64,000 nt of DNA from Crocinitomicaceae bacterium (GCA_022447665.1 JAKVAQ010000031.1:1-64000), one strand, 5' to 3'. Counted from the first letter of the stretch, positions 18,152 to 27,286 are shown. A program made the numbers and translations. Notes: generated by a model not told the origin, from the sequence alone.

Positions 18152-18159
18152 CAAAGATA
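18152..18159 (-). promoter_or_regulatory. -7 element TATCTTTG for guaB
   Basis: TATCTTTG on the minus strand, about 31 bases before the guaB ATG at 18120. The leader would be about 27 bases. No convincing -33 TTG was found. Confidence 0.45.
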
Positions 18160-18260
18160 AGAAGGAATTTTGAACTTAGAAAGTCTTAATAATGGATAAA
18201 TTTTGTTAAATTAAGAGGGTGTTTAGAAGAGATTTAAGATATTTGCGTTAAGCCTATTAA

Positions 18261-18884
18261 ATGAGGGTTCTATTATTCATATTGCTATTGTTGGGGGGCA
18301 AGTCTATTGCTCAGGAACAGGATTCTGTGAAGTATATCCAAATGACGGGTATTGCTATTACCGATAGTATGTACCGAGTTCCATATGTAAAAGTCCATGA
18401 TCTAACAACGAATAGAGGTGTGTACGCGGATTACTTTGGGTACTTTGCTTTGGTTGTTCACCCTGGAGATACAATTCAATTCTCAAGCACAGGGTTTAAA
18501 AAGAAGACTTATGTTGTATCGGATACTATGTCTTTGGAAGAATTCACACTGGTGCAAGTAATGCAATACGATACCATAACGTTTGATCCGGTTCCCGTCT
18601 ATCCGTGGCCTTCAAAAGAACAATTTGCGGAATACTTTGTGAACATGGATTCTCCTTTTGATCAGATCAAGTTGGCGCAACAACGTTTAACACCACAAGA
18701 ACTAGCTTTTGTTGGGGTTATGATGACAGGAGATGCCCAGTCAGCCTATAGTAACTCACAGCAGCAATTTATGCAGCAACAATACAATAGGGGGCAGGGA
18801 CCAGCGAATAACTTATTAAACCCAGCAGCTTGGGCTGATTTTATGCAAGGGCTAGGTACGGGTAGGTATCAGATATCACAATAA
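18261..18884 (+). CDS. Secreted carboxypeptidase-regulatory-like protein
   Basis: A 207-residue protein with a signal peptide (MRVLLFILLLLGGKSIAQ). It then carries one carboxypeptidase-D regulatory-like beta domain (about 25-105: GIAITDSMYRVPYVKVHDL, GVYADYFGYFALVV, IQFSSTGFKKKTY). The C-terminal ~80 residues are rich in Gln and Asn, probably disordered. Such proteins are common envelope proteins in Bacteroidetes, with unknown specific role. The 3' end overlaps the convergent gene by 16 bases. Confidence 0.78.
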   Translation: MRVLLFILLLLGGKSIAQEQDSVKYIQMTGIAITDSMYRVPYVKVHDLTTNRGVYADYFGYFALVVHPGDTIQFSSTGFKKKTYVVSDTMSLEEFTLVQVMQYDTITFDPVPVYPWPSKEQFAEYFVNMDSPFDQIKLAQQRLTPQELAFVGVMMTGDAQSAYSNSQQQFMQQQYNRGQGPANNLLNPAAWADFMQGLGTGRYQISQ

Positions 18885-19306
18885 TTAGGAATACCCTTTA
18901 AATATTGTATGTCACCGTTTTCTAAAATGTAAGCACAAATATGCATTAGTCCGTTGGTAAGAATCACCATTTTTGGATTGAGCACTCGTGCATACTTTGC
19001 CACTTGATAAAAGGTGTTTTCTGTTAACTTGATTTTAGGAGCTTTACATTCAATAATAACTTGGGTCTTATGGTCATTGTTAAATACAACAATATCTGCT
19101 CTTACAGCCTTGTCTGCATAATCCACCTTATACTCACTTATCATTAGGCCTGCAGGGAATTGCCTATGATCAATTAAAAAATGAATAAAGTGTTGCCTTA
19201 CCCATTCTTCGGGAGTAACTTTAAGATTTTTTTTACGGAGTATATCCCAGACCTTACCATTTTCAATGCGTAATGTTGCTTGTGGTAAATTTAATTCGGG
19301 ATACAT
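18869..19306 (-). CDS. HsdR N-terminal-like (type I restriction R subunit N-terminal fold) protein
   Basis: A 145-residue protein matching the stand-alone HSDR_N-type family of Bacteroidetes. TPEEWVRQHFIHFLI is the family hallmark. A PD-(D/E)xK nuclease-like core follows: VDYADKAVRADIVVF with the Asp, then VIIECKAPKI with E-x-K, and a helix with QVAKYARVLNPK. The full restriction enzyme's helicase part is absent, so this is not a type I R subunit. The physiological role is unknown. The ATG at 19306 was preferred over upstream starts (19321, 19387) because the longest frame would run into recF. Confidence 0.78.
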   Translation of the reverse strand: MYPELNLPQATLRIENGKVWDILRKKNLKVTPEEWVRQHFIHFLIDHRQFPAGLMISEYKVDYADKAVRADIVVFNNDHKTQVIIECKAPKIKLTENTFYQVAKYARVLNPKMVILTNGLMHICAYILENGDIQYLKGIPNYCDI

Positions 19307-19331
19307 ATTGGCAAATATCATAAAATTCAAG

Positions 19332-19359
19332 TTGTCCACCATGATAAATAGTATCTTTG
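19332..19359 (+). promoter_or_regulatory. recF promoter, TTG-N17-TATCTTTG
   Basis: TTG at 19332-19334 and TATCTTTG at 19352-19359 are separated by 17 bases, a good Bacteroidetes promoter. The box ends 7 bases before the recF ATG at 19367, so the leader should be only a few bases. Confidence 0.65.
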
Positions 19360-19366
19360 AATTCTC

Positions 19367-20470
19367 ATGTATCTTCAGAATATACAACTCATAAATTTTA
19401 AGAATTATGTAGAGGCTCAGTTGGAATTTTCACCTGAGGTAAATGTGTTTGTAGGAGATAATGGCGCGGGTAAAACCAATATGCTTGATGCCATTTATTA
19501 CTTGTCTTTTTCAAAGAGTTATCTTAATCCGCAAGACCGTCATAATATTCGACTTGATGAGAAATTTTTTCTTGTTGCGGGTGATTTTATGAAGGAAGAA
19601 AAAAAAGTAAACATTACCTGTTCGGTTAAACAAGGACAGAAGAAAAAGTTAAAACGTAATAAAAAGGAATATGAGAAGTTGGCCGACCATATTGGTCAAT
19701 TTCCGGCAGTTATAATTTCGCCTTATGATACGAATTTAATTAAGGAGGGGTCAGATACTAGGCGTAAGTTTATTGACAGCATTATTTCACAGTTTGATAA
19801 AACATATTTGAACGCGCTTATGCGTTACAATAGAGTATTGGCCCAAAGGAATGCTTTGTTAAAACAGTTTGTAGAAATGCGCTTTTTCAATGAAGAGAAT
19901 ATAGAGGTTTGGGATGCGCAACTCGTTGAACTTGGGAATGAAATCTTCAAAAAAAGAAATGAGTTTCTGATTGAATTTATTCCGGTAGTGCAAAGGCATT
20001 TCGAATTTATTTCTGGAGGGAAAGAAAAGATTGGTATTACATATTTGTCCAATTTGCACGAGGGAGATTTTGTTGAAGAATTAAAAAAAGCACATAGAAA
20101 AGATTCCTATGTTGGCTATACAACTGTGGGGATTCATAAAGATGATCTTCAGTTTGAAATTAAAGAACAACCCATTAAAAAGTTTGGGTCACAAGGCCAG
20201 CAGAAGTCGTTTTTAATAGCGCTTAGATTAGCGCAATTTGAAATTGTAAAGAATCTATTGAATATTCCTCCAATGTTGTTGTTGGATGATATTTTTGATA
20301 AATTAGATCATGGTCGAGTTTCTCAACTTATGAATTTAGTTTCAGATGGACAGTTCGGACAAGTATTTATATCCGATACAGATGCTGAAAGAATTGAAAA
20401 AGTGTTTGAAGGAATTGAGATCAACAAAAAAGTATTTAGAATTAAACCAGAGGAGATTCAAGAGCTATGA
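19367..20470 (+). CDS. recF: DNA replication/repair protein RecF
   Basis: A 367-residue SMC-like ATPase that loads RecA at gaps with RecO and RecR. It has Walker A in VGDNGAGKTNMLDAIYYL (about residue 30), the signature region KFGSQGQQKSFLIALRLAQ and Walker B in PMLLLDDIFDKLD, plus the RecF-type start IQLINFKNY. Length is typical. The stop overlaps the start of the DUF721 gene (ATGA), as expected for this conserved pair. Confidence 0.96.
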   Translation: MYLQNIQLINFKNYVEAQLEFSPEVNVFVGDNGAGKTNMLDAIYYLSFSKSYLNPQDRHNIRLDEKFFLVAGDFMKEEKKVNITCSVKQGQKKKLKRNKKEYEKLADHIGQFPAVIISPYDTNLIKEGSDTRRKFIDSIISQFDKTYLNALMRYNRVLAQRNALLKQFVEMRFFNEENIEVWDAQLVELGNEIFKKRNEFLIEFIPVVQRHFEFISGGKEKIGITYLSNLHEGDFVEELKKAHRKDSYVGYTTVGIHKDDLQFEIKEQPIKKFGSQGQQKSFLIALRLAQFEIVKNLLNIPPMLLLDDIFDKLDHGRVSQLMNLVSDGQFGQVFISDTDAERIEKVFEGIEINKKVFRIKPEEIQEL

Positions 20471-20757
20471 GAAATGGAGATGGTAAACCTATAGGTAAGG
20501 CCTTAGATGAGTATTTCAGAGCTCTTGGTATGACCGATAAGCTTTATGAAACTAAAGTTTTGTCGCGATGGGAGGAGTTAATGGGAAAGGCTGTTGCAGC
20601 GAGAACAACGAAGCTTTTTATTAAAGAGAAAACATTAGTGTTAGAAATCAATTCCTCAGTGATGCGTGATGAACTAGCATTGCATAAAAAAATAATAATC
20701 GAAAAAATAAACGGAGTAGCCCAAAAGGTGTTGGTAGAAGATGTTTATTTCAAATAA
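20467..20757 (+). CDS. DUF721 (DciA-like) protein
   Basis: A 96-residue protein of the DUF721 family. Its middle part (WEELMGKAVAARTTKLFIK, then LVLEINSSVMRDELALHKK) matches the family, in which DciA acts as a replicative-helicase loader or operator in bacteria lacking DnaC. The 4-base overlap with recF supports a role in replication or repair. Assignment to DciA itself is by family and context. Confidence 0.85.
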   Translation: MRNGDGKPIGKALDEYFRALGMTDKLYETKVLSRWEELMGKAVAARTTKLFIKEKTLVLEINSSVMRDELALHKKIIIEKINGVAQKVLVEDVYFK

Positions 20758-20784
20758 TATTTAAATTAGTAAAAAACCAAAAAA

Positions 20785-21066
20785 ATGAAAAAGTCAAAGT
20801 TCTTATTACTAGGTGTCGCAGGTCTATTTTTAGCTTCTTGTGGTGGGTATACTGAAGATCAATCAAAAGCAGCAGATGAGTTTTGCGCATGTATGGAAAA
20901 TATTAAACCTGTAACAGGCGATGAAGAAATGGATTTTGACATAACCTTTGCAGAGTGTGATCTTAAGTTAATGCAAAACTATGATAACACAACTTTTGCT
21001 GATGAAGGATGGGCGCTTGCATTAGAAGAAAAATGTCCTTTTATTGCTGGTGAGTTAGCAGAATAA
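20785..21066 (+). CDS. Small Cys-containing lipoprotein
   Basis: A 93-residue lipoprotein (lipobox LASC, Cys at residue 19) with an acidic mature part. It contains FCACMENI, CDLKL and a C-terminal EKCPFIAGEL, so four Cys remain besides the lipidated one. I do not recognise a defined family. It follows the recF unit after 27 bases and ends at a bidirectional terminator. Confidence 0.72.
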   Translation: MKKSKFLLLGVAGLFLASCGGYTEDQSKAADEFCACMENIKPVTGDEEMDFDITFAECDLKLMQNYDNTTFADEGWALALEEKCPFIAGELAE

Positions 21067-21101
21067 AAAAACTCCCTTCGTACGAAGAGAGTTTCCTTTT
21101 T
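21064..21101. terminator. Bidirectional terminator between convergent genes
   Basis: The stem pairs AAACTC(C)CTTC with GAAG(A)GAGTTT, one mismatch and a GTAC loop. It has a T tract on the plus side (21097-21101) and a run of seven T on the minus side. It serves the lipoprotein gene and the cyclophilin gene. Confidence 0.85.
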
Positions 21102-21115
21102 AAAAGCTTTATGAC

Positions 21116-21544
21116 TTAAGAAATGGTGATAGATTCAATTTTGTCACCTTCTCGTATATCGTCTAGGACATCTAGACCCTCAAGTACTTTTCCGAAACAC
21201 GTGTGATGACCATCTAAATGGTACGTTCCCTCACGTCCGTGACAAACAAAGAACTGTGACCCTCCGGTGTTGGTTCCAGCGTGTGCCATTGATAGAACAC
21301 CTCTATCATGATATTGCTTATCTGCCTTAGTTTCGCACTCAATAGTCCAACCTGGTCCACCAGCTCCTGTGCCGTCTGGACATCCGCCTTGAATAACAAA
21401 ATTAGGGATTACTCTATGCCACGTTAATCCATCATAGAAGTTGCTATTGGCTAGTTTCACGAAATTGGCAACCGTAATTGGTGTTGCCTCATCGTAAAGC
21501 TCGGCAACCATTGTTCCTTTACTTGTTTTTATTGTTGCTTGCAT
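21116..21544 (-). CDS. Cyclophilin-type peptidyl-prolyl isomerase
   Basis: A 142-residue single-domain cyclophilin. Visible signatures are the catalytic Arg in FYDGLTWHRVIPNFVIQGGC, GGSQFFVCHG and HTCFGKVLEGLDVLDDI. No signal peptide is present, so it acts in the cytoplasm, unlike the parvulins at 12-17 kb. Standard length for the short bacterial cyclophilins. Confidence 0.93.
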   Translation of the reverse strand: MQATIKTSKGTMVAELYDEATPITVANFVKLANSNFYDGLTWHRVIPNFVIQGGCPDGTGAGGPGWTIECETKADKQYHDRGVLSMAHAGTNTGGSQFFVCHGREGTYHLDGHHTCFGKVLEGLDVLDDIREGDKIESITIS

Positions 21545-21593
21545 TGAAATAATTTTTTTGCAAAGAAACAGAAATTAATGGAATAACCTTATG

Positions 21594-21601
21594 TACATTT
21601 G
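21594..21601 (+). promoter_or_regulatory. -7 element TACATTTG before bshC
   Basis: TACATTTG ends 5 bases before the bshC ATG at 21607, so a leaderless or nearly leaderless transcript is expected. No -33 TTG at normal spacing. Confidence 0.5.
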
Positions 21602-21606
21602 TATCC

Positions 21607-23196
21607 ATGTTGCAACACGTAATTTCATTTCAGGACTTCGGATTCTCTTCAAAACTAATTCAGAATTTAACAGCTAAAGACCCTAATGTAGCAGAGTTCG
21701 TAGAAGAATTCTTTGCATACGACAAGATAGAATCGGCCATAAACAAGAAGGTTTTTGAAAAATCTAACCGTGAGGTTTTAGTGAACCAATTAAAGACTCA
21801 AAACAAAGGAATCAACATTTCTGATGCAACAAAGGGTAATATTGCGGCTCTTGGGTCTGAGAATACATTTACCATTACTACGGGTCACCAGTTAAATCTT
21901 CTATCTGGTCCTTTATATTCAATTTATAAAGTAGCTCAGGTAATTAATATCACGAGAGATCTAAATTCTAAATTTCCTAACTACAATTTTGTGCCTGTGT
22001 TTTGGATGGCAACAGAAGATCATGACTTTGAGGAAATTAACCATATAAATCTGTTCAAGGATAATTTAGCTTGGAATCATGAAGATGTTGAAAATAAGGT
22101 GGCTGGACGTATTTCGACGAAGGGTATCTCTTCTTTTATTGAAGCTATCAAGGCGAAATTTTCAAATCCTGAAGATCTTGAAAAGCTTTCCCCAATATTT
22201 GATTCTATTTCTCAGGCCCATGATTTAGCTGATGCCACAAGAACCTTAATGAATCATTTCTTTGGAGAGCATGGTCTTGTAATCATTGATGGGGATGATA
22301 CTGAATTGAAAGGTCTTTTTGCTCCTGTGGTGAAAAGGGAGATAGAGGAACAGGTGACTTTCAAAGCGGTTTCAAAAATCAACGCCCAACTTTTAAAGAA
22401 AGATTACCATAATCAGGTGTTCTTAAGAAATTCGAACATCTTTTTGATTCAAGAAGATGGAAAGCGTGAGAGAATATCATTAGAAGAAGGAAAATGGGCG
22501 GTTGGAGAGAATGAAATAAGTCAAGAAGAACTCCTTACTTGTTTATCTTCATCTCCCGAAGCATTCTCACCGAATGCTCTATTAAGACCTGTATATCAGG
22601 AAACTATTTTACCGAATCTTGCCTATGTTGGAGGTGGTGGAGAAATTGCCTACTGGATGCAACTAAAGGGAGTCTTTCAATCGCTAGGTCTTGCCTTTCC
22701 AATGATTATTGCTAGAGATTCTTTCGTTCTATTGCGCGAGAGGGAAATTGAAATTTTAAACGATTCTGGATTAGAGTTAAAGCAGTTAAAAGGGGATTTA
22801 AATCTTTTATTCAAGGATAAAGTAAAAGATGAGATCGGGGGATCAATTATCATAGATGATATAAAACAAGCGCTTGAGCATGAAAAAATTAAGGCTTTGA
22901 AAAAGGCCGAAGAGATAGATAAAGGCGCTGTTCAATCCATAGAGTCTACGTTTACGCGAGCATTGAATGATTTTGAAAAGCTCGAGAATAAGCTCGTAAA
23001 ATCGGTTAAAAATAAAGATGAAAACCGAATTAGGAAGTTGGAAAAGTTGAAAGAGAAGATCTTTCCGAATGGAGGGTTTCAAGAAAGACACGAGAACATT
23101 ATTTCTTATCTTGTGAATGATTCTGAGATCATTGAGAAAATCATAGGATATTACACTGATCTTGAATCACCAAAGATCAATGTAATACAACTTTAA
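21607..23196 (+). CDS. bshC: Bacillithiol synthase, putative cysteine-adding enzyme
   Basis: A 529-residue protein of the BshC family, which adds cysteine to glucosaminyl-malate in the last step of bacillithiol synthesis. Family marks include TITTGHQLNLLSGPLYSIYK, VFWMATEDHDFEEINH, LRPVYQETILPNLAYVGGGG and a long coiled-coil near residues 400-480. Length is typical. It implies that this organism uses bacillithiol as low-molecular-weight thiol, consistent with other Bacteroidetes. Its stop overlaps the ATG of the next gene by one base (TAATG). Confidence 0.93.
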   Translation: MLQHVISFQDFGFSSKLIQNLTAKDPNVAEFVEEFFAYDKIESAINKKVFEKSNREVLVNQLKTQNKGINISDATKGNIAALGSENTFTITTGHQLNLLSGPLYSIYKVAQVINITRDLNSKFPNYNFVPVFWMATEDHDFEEINHINLFKDNLAWNHEDVENKVAGRISTKGISSFIEAIKAKFSNPEDLEKLSPIFDSISQAHDLADATRTLMNHFFGEHGLVIIDGDDTELKGLFAPVVKREIEEQVTFKAVSKINAQLLKKDYHNQVFLRNSNIFLIQEDGKRERISLEEGKWAVGENEISQEELLTCLSSSPEAFSPNALLRPVYQETILPNLAYVGGGGEIAYWMQLKGVFQSLGLAFPMIIARDSFVLLREREIEILNDSGLELKQLKGDLNLLFKDKVKDEIGGSIIIDDIKQALEHEKIKALKKAEEIDKGAVQSIESTFTRALNDFEKLENKLVKSVKNKDENRIRKLEKLKEKIFPNGGFQERHENIISYLVNDSEIIEKIIGYYTDLESPKINVIQL

Positions 23197-24068
23197 TGAG
23201 TGGAATAAAGGCTTCTGAACTTACCTTAAATTCTGAGGGTAAAATTTACCATTTAAACCTTGGACCTGATGACATAGCTGATGACATCATTCTTGTAGGA
23301 GATCAGGATAGGGTTAAGTACGTAGGTAGTTTTTTTGATTCTATTCGATTCGAAACTCAGAATAGAGAATTCTGTACGCTGACCGGCACCTATAATGGTA
23401 AAGAACTTTCCGTTATTTCAACGGGAATAGGCACAGATAATGTGGATATTGTTTTGAATGAAGTTGATGCCATTGCTAATATCAACCTCGAAACGAGAAC
23501 GGTAAAAGAAGATCATCGAAAACTGAAATTTGTAAGAATTGGCACATGCGGAGCTTTGCATGAAGATATTTCCCCAGGTACACGAGTTCTTTCACGATAT
23601 GTCATTGGTTTAGATGGAGTAGCAAATTTTTATGAAATTCCTTTTTCGGAAAATGAAGCCAATGCTCAACGTTCATTTATTGAAAGCACGGGTTGGAAAT
23701 CTCCTCTGAATATACCTTACATTAAAGCCTGTAGTGAAGAATTAAGAAATAAAATCAACGATGGTATGCTGGAAGGCATTACCACAACAGCCAATGGTTT
23801 TTACGGTCCACAAGGAAGGGCAGTTAGGATACCGCTGTCCATTTCTGATTTTAAAGATAAACTTCGCCATTTTAATTGGGATGGTTTTCGTGCTACAAAT
23901 CTTGAAATGGAATGTTCTGCACTCTACGCTCTGAGTGATGCTTTGGGTCATGAGGCAGTTACAGTTTGTTTGGTTTTAGCCAATAGATATTCTGGTGAAT
24001 TTATGCCGGAGTACAAGAAACCAATGGGCGAATTAATCCAAGATGTACTTGACAGATTAACAAAATAG
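23196..24068 (+). CDS. Nucleoside (uridine-type) phosphorylase
   Basis: A 290-residue PNP/UDP-family phosphorylase that splits nucleosides into base and (deoxy)ribose-1-phosphate. The N-terminal phosphate-binding part reads IILVGDQDRVKYVGS. VISTGIGTDNVDIVLNEVDA, FVRIGTCGALHEDI and ATNLEMECSALYALS (purine/pyrimidine ribose site) are present. The substrate, uridine or purine nucleoside, cannot be fixed by eye. Coupled to bshC by a one-base overlap. Confidence 0.88.
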   Translation: MSGIKASELTLNSEGKIYHLNLGPDDIADDIILVGDQDRVKYVGSFFDSIRFETQNREFCTLTGTYNGKELSVISTGIGTDNVDIVLNEVDAIANINLETRTVKEDHRKLKFVRIGTCGALHEDISPGTRVLSRYVIGLDGVANFYEIPFSENEANAQRSFIESTGWKSPLNIPYIKACSEELRNKINDGMLEGITTTANGFYGPQGRAVRIPLSISDFKDKLRHFNWDGFRATNLEMECSALYALSDALGHEAVTVCLVLANRYSGEFMPEYKKPMGELIQDVLDRLTK

Positions 24069-24116
24069 GGTGTATAAGATTTAACTACCCCTCTTTCAAT
24101 CTCACTACTACTGATT

Positions 24117-24124
24117 TACATTTG
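24117..24124 (+). promoter_or_regulatory. -7 element TACATTTG
   Basis: Ten bases before the ATG at 24135, implying a leader of about 6 bases. Confidence 0.45.
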
Positions 24125-24134
24125 TTTTGGAGAA

Positions 24135-25022
24135 ATGATTCAAGATCCAAGACATAATGAGATAAATGCGTTGGTGCGGTTAATAGAAGATCCAGATCCA
24201 AACGTATATGAAAATGTGAGTGAGCGTCTAAGGTCTATTGGACTGCCTGTAGTTTCGATTTTAGAAGAAGAATGGAGTAGGTCTGAAAATGGACTGCCAC
24301 ACCAAGGGAAGATAGAAAAGCTAATTCGAGAAATTCGAATCGAAGACATTAAGACAGATCTTCATAAGTGGCGAGAATCAAGCAATAGAGACCTTCTTAA
24401 AGGGGCTATGATCTTAAATAAGTTCCAATATCCAAATCTAGATTTTGCCAACATTGAAGCGGAAATGGAAAAGATTTCCAGAATGGTTTGGTTGGAGATA
24501 AATGATAACAATACGGCCTTTGAGATAGTAAAAGTGATTAATTACGTATTGTTTGAAGAGTGCGGTTTTACTGTATCCAATTCGGAGTTTCTAGCTCCAC
24601 GACATTCATATATAGAGTCATTATTGAAATCAAAGAAAGGGAACCAGCTTAGTTTGGCCATTTTATACTCAATAATAGCGCAGCGATTAAAGATTCCTAT
24701 TTATGGTGTAAACTTCCATACGCATTTCGTTTTAGGCTTTGTTGATGAACGCCAGACACTAAAGATGTTAGGAATGGCGCATGATGATAGAAACATCTTG
24801 TTCTATATAAATCCTGAGCGAAAAGGTAAGATATTCGACCATAACGAAATAGAGAATTATCTTCGTAACTTAAACTTACCTTTACAAAAAGACTATTTCG
24901 AGCCGTGCTCAAATTCTCAAATATTAAAAATGCTTATTCAGAACCTGACGGTATCTTACTCTCAGGCAGGAGAAGAAAGCAAGGTAGAAGATCTTCGTCA
25001 GCTGCAAGAAATCTTGGGTTAG
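24135..25022 (+). CDS. SirB1/transglutaminase-like family protein
   Basis: A 295-residue cytoplasmic protein of the SirB1 N-terminal (transglutaminase-like) family. SLLKSKKGNQLSLAILYSII and IPIYGVNFHTHFVLGFVDE correspond to the conserved core. The N-terminal ~80 residues look like HEAT-type helices (LVRLIEDPDPNVYENVSERL). The catalytic Cys of true transglutaminases is not apparent in the core, which is usual for this family. Function unknown. It overlaps the annotated start of the next gene. Confidence 0.82.
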   Translation: MIQDPRHNEINALVRLIEDPDPNVYENVSERLRSIGLPVVSILEEEWSRSENGLPHQGKIEKLIREIRIEDIKTDLHKWRESSNRDLLKGAMILNKFQYPNLDFANIEAEMEKISRMVWLEINDNNTAFEIVKVINYVLFEECGFTVSNSEFLAPRHSYIESLLKSKKGNQLSLAILYSIIAQRLKIPIYGVNFHTHFVLGFVDERQTLKMLGMAHDDRNILFYINPERKGKIFDHNEIENYLRNLNLPLQKDYFEPCSNSQILKMLIQNLTVSYSQAGEESKVEDLRQLQEILG

Positions 25023-26560
25023 TTCTACTTTTTCTGATGTCTTTTTATCCTCTGAGTCAAGAGAATTTCATAATCAAACGAAAAGAAGTATCGGGTAAAA
25101 TATCGCCAAAATCTATTGTAACGGATGGGAGCGGACATTTCGCTGCGCAGAATATGATGTACAGACATTCTGTTACTTTTTATAATGAGGAAGGAGAATT
25201 ATTGCACCGAATGCAAGATGAGGTTAATCTTCATGAGTATGGTTTTAATGAATATAATGATGAAGTTGTAAAAGGAGCGCCTGTTGAGGCTGTGTATACG
25301 AAGGATGGAAGGTACATATACGTTTCTAATTATGCTATGGAAGGCGACGAATTCACAGCTCCGGGATGTGACGGATGCATAGGGAAAGAATATGATCCAA
25401 GTTTTATTTATAAGATCAATACAGAAAGCTACGCCATAGAGCAAGTGATTAAAGTTGGCTCGGTACCAAAGTTCTTGGCCTTAAGTAATGATGAAAAATT
25501 ATTGATTTCAAGTAATTGGACAAGTAGCGACATTTCTATTGTCAATACAGAAACGGGAAAAGAAATAAAGGCTGTTAAAGTGGGTGCTCACCCAAGAGGC
25601 ATAGCAATTGACAGTCAGTCGGAATTCGCTTATGTTACAATCATGGGCTCAAGTATGGTAGCAAAGGTAAACTTGAGTACTTATCAGGTAGATTATATCA
25701 AATCGATTGGATCTTCCCCTAGACATTTATCCTTAAGCAAATCAGATTCTACGCTCTATATTTCGGTGAATTCGAGCAATACAGTAGTGAAATATAATCT
25801 TTTTACTGAAGAAAAAGTGGTCTGCAGAACCAACGCAGGTCCGCGCTCCATGATCCTCTCACCAGATGAAAAGTTTATTTACGTGGTAAACTACTTTGCC
25901 AATACCTTTTCTAAAATTCAAACTGATAGTATGAAGGTTGTTGAGGTACAAAAAACTAATGAACACCCTATTGGAATTGCAGCAAATTGGGACAAAGGAG
26001 ATATTTGGGTAGCCTGCTATGTCGGGGTTATAGAAATTCACAAGGACTTTGAGTTGATGAAAAAAGAAACCTCCATATTCGATGAAATAGCCGAGTTTTT
26101 AGCATTGAATAACATGAAAATGGAAGAGCCAGTTCCCGTTAAAGAACCTGAGGAGATGCAGAAAGAAATCCCGGTTACTGAGGAAGTAATTGATACTGTG
26201 ATGGAGGAGGAATCAATAACAACTGAATTAATTGCTGATACGGTAGACTTAGTTTTAGCGCCTATATTGACAAGTATAGCAGAGAACAAAAAAGGGGGGC
26301 TAGCGAAGTCCTATGTTTCTAAAAGAACCAATGAGCCCTGCAATTATCACGTAATCGTGGGTACTTTTTCTATTTATGACAACGCGGTGAATAGGGGAGA
26401 TGAGATCCAATCAAAAGGCTACAATGTCAACCTTATATCTGGAAAATCAGGCGTTACCTATGTTTCTGCAGAATGTTTCTCTTCAAGAGATGCTGCCAAA
26501 GCTAATATCTCCGAAATAGCCGAAGGAACAGGAATAAAAGGTTGGGTATTGAAATACTAA
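24905..26560 (+). CDS. Exported beta-propeller protein with C-terminal SPOR domain (start uncertain)
   Basis: The product has a YVTN/YncE-like beta-propeller (roughly residues 100-370, repeats such as VGAHPRGIAIDSQSEFAYVT and IGSSPRHLSLSKSDSTLYIS). An acidic linker rich in Pro and Glu follows, then a C-terminal SPOR domain (about 478-551, CNYHVIVGTFSIYDNAVNRG). SPOR domains bind denuded peptidoglycan, so this is probably a cell-wall-associated protein. The start is awkward. The only usual codon upstream of the hydrophobic signal (LGLVLLFLMSFYPLSQ) is GTG 24905, which overlaps the SirB1-like gene by 118 bases. ATG 25037 would cut into the signal. Confidence 0.78.
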   Translation: MLKFSNIKNAYSEPDGILLSGRRRKQGRRSSSAARNLGLVLLFLMSFYPLSQENFIIKRKEVSGKISPKSIVTDGSGHFAAQNMMYRHSVTFYNEEGELLHRMQDEVNLHEYGFNEYNDEVVKGAPVEAVYTKDGRYIYVSNYAMEGDEFTAPGCDGCIGKEYDPSFIYKINTESYAIEQVIKVGSVPKFLALSNDEKLLISSNWTSSDISIVNTETGKEIKAVKVGAHPRGIAIDSQSEFAYVTIMGSSMVAKVNLSTYQVDYIKSIGSSPRHLSLSKSDSTLYISVNSSNTVVKYNLFTEEKVVCRTNAGPRSMILSPDEKFIYVVNYFANTFSKIQTDSMKVVEVQKTNEHPIGIAANWDKGDIWVACYVGVIEIHKDFELMKKETSIFDEIAEFLALNNMKMEEPVPVKEPEEMQKEIPVTEEVIDTVMEEESITTELIADTVDLVLAPILTSIAENKKGGLAKSYVSKRTNEPCNYHVIVGTFSIYDNAVNRGDEIQSKGYNVNLISGKSGVTYVSAECFSSRDAAKANISEIAEGTGIKGWVLKY

Positions 26561-27273
26561 GCTGAAAACTTTGAAAGGAGTATTCCAGTGGCTACAGCTA
26601 AGTTTAATGACTCAGATTTTCCTTGCCTTGGAATCGTGATTTTTTGATCCAATAGTTTTCCTAATCCATCCGAAATACCGTGGGATTCTGATCCCATTAC
26701 AAGTACAGATTTTTCATTAAAATCAATGGCGTTATAGTCATCACCATCCATAAAAGCACCATAGAATTTAAAACCTTGATTCTTTAACTCATTCGTTTTC
26801 ATTAACAAATCGCAGTATTCCACTTCAACCCTAAAAATTGCGCCCATTGTTGATTGAACTACCTTCGGATTAAACACATCAACCGAATTTTGATCCAAGA
26901 ATATCTTCGTGATTCCAAACCAATCCGCTGTGCGGATAATCGTTCCCAAATTACCTGGGTCATTTACCAAGTCAACCATGAGTGCTTTGTCAAATTCCTG
27001 CTCTTTTACCTTCGGTTTAGTTGAAACAACAGCAAGAAATTTATTCGGATTTTTTAATGAGGACATGCGTTCAAGTTCCTTCTTAGAAACTATTTGTACG
27101 TCAGCATCTTGTATTTCCTCTAAGCCAAAAAGTTCCGATGTTTCAAACCTGTCTTGGACTAGAAGTTCTTGAATCATTTTTTCTCCTTCAACCAAATAGA
27201 GATCATTCTCTTGTCTGTTTTTTTTCAGGTGAAGAGACTTTACGAATTTTATTTCTGAATTAGTTAAGGGCAT
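26557..27273 (-). CDS. TrmH/SpoU-family RNA 2'-O-methyltransferase
   Basis: A 238-residue SPOUT methyltransferase. The knot motifs are clear: LVNDPGNLGTIIRTADWFGI, VVQSTMGAIFRVE, SVLVMGSESHGIS and IPRQGKSESLNLAVATGILL. An N-terminal L30e-like substrate-binding domain (KSLHLKKNRQENDLYLVEGE) precedes the catalytic one. It methylates a ribose in rRNA or tRNA; the target cannot be told. Its 3' end overlaps the convergent SPOR gene by 4 bases, and it is divergent from tamL. Confidence 0.92.
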   Translation of the reverse strand: MPLTNSEIKFVKSLHLKKNRQENDLYLVEGEKMIQELLVQDRFETSELFGLEEIQDADVQIVSKKELERMSSLKNPNKFLAVVSTKPKVKEQEFDKALMVDLVNDPGNLGTIIRTADWFGITKIFLDQNSVDVFNPKVVQSTMGAIFRVEVEYCDLLMKTNELKNQGFKFYGAFMDGDDYNAIDFNEKSVLVMGSESHGISDGLGKLLDQKITIPRQGKSESLNLAVATGILLSKFSA

Positions 27274-27286
27274 TGTTGAATTACTC

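Noticed and set aside
18869-19306. HsdR-like gene considered as part of a restriction-modification system
   Set aside because: No helicase part, no HsdM or HsdS nearby; it matches the stand-alone housekeeping-type family instead.
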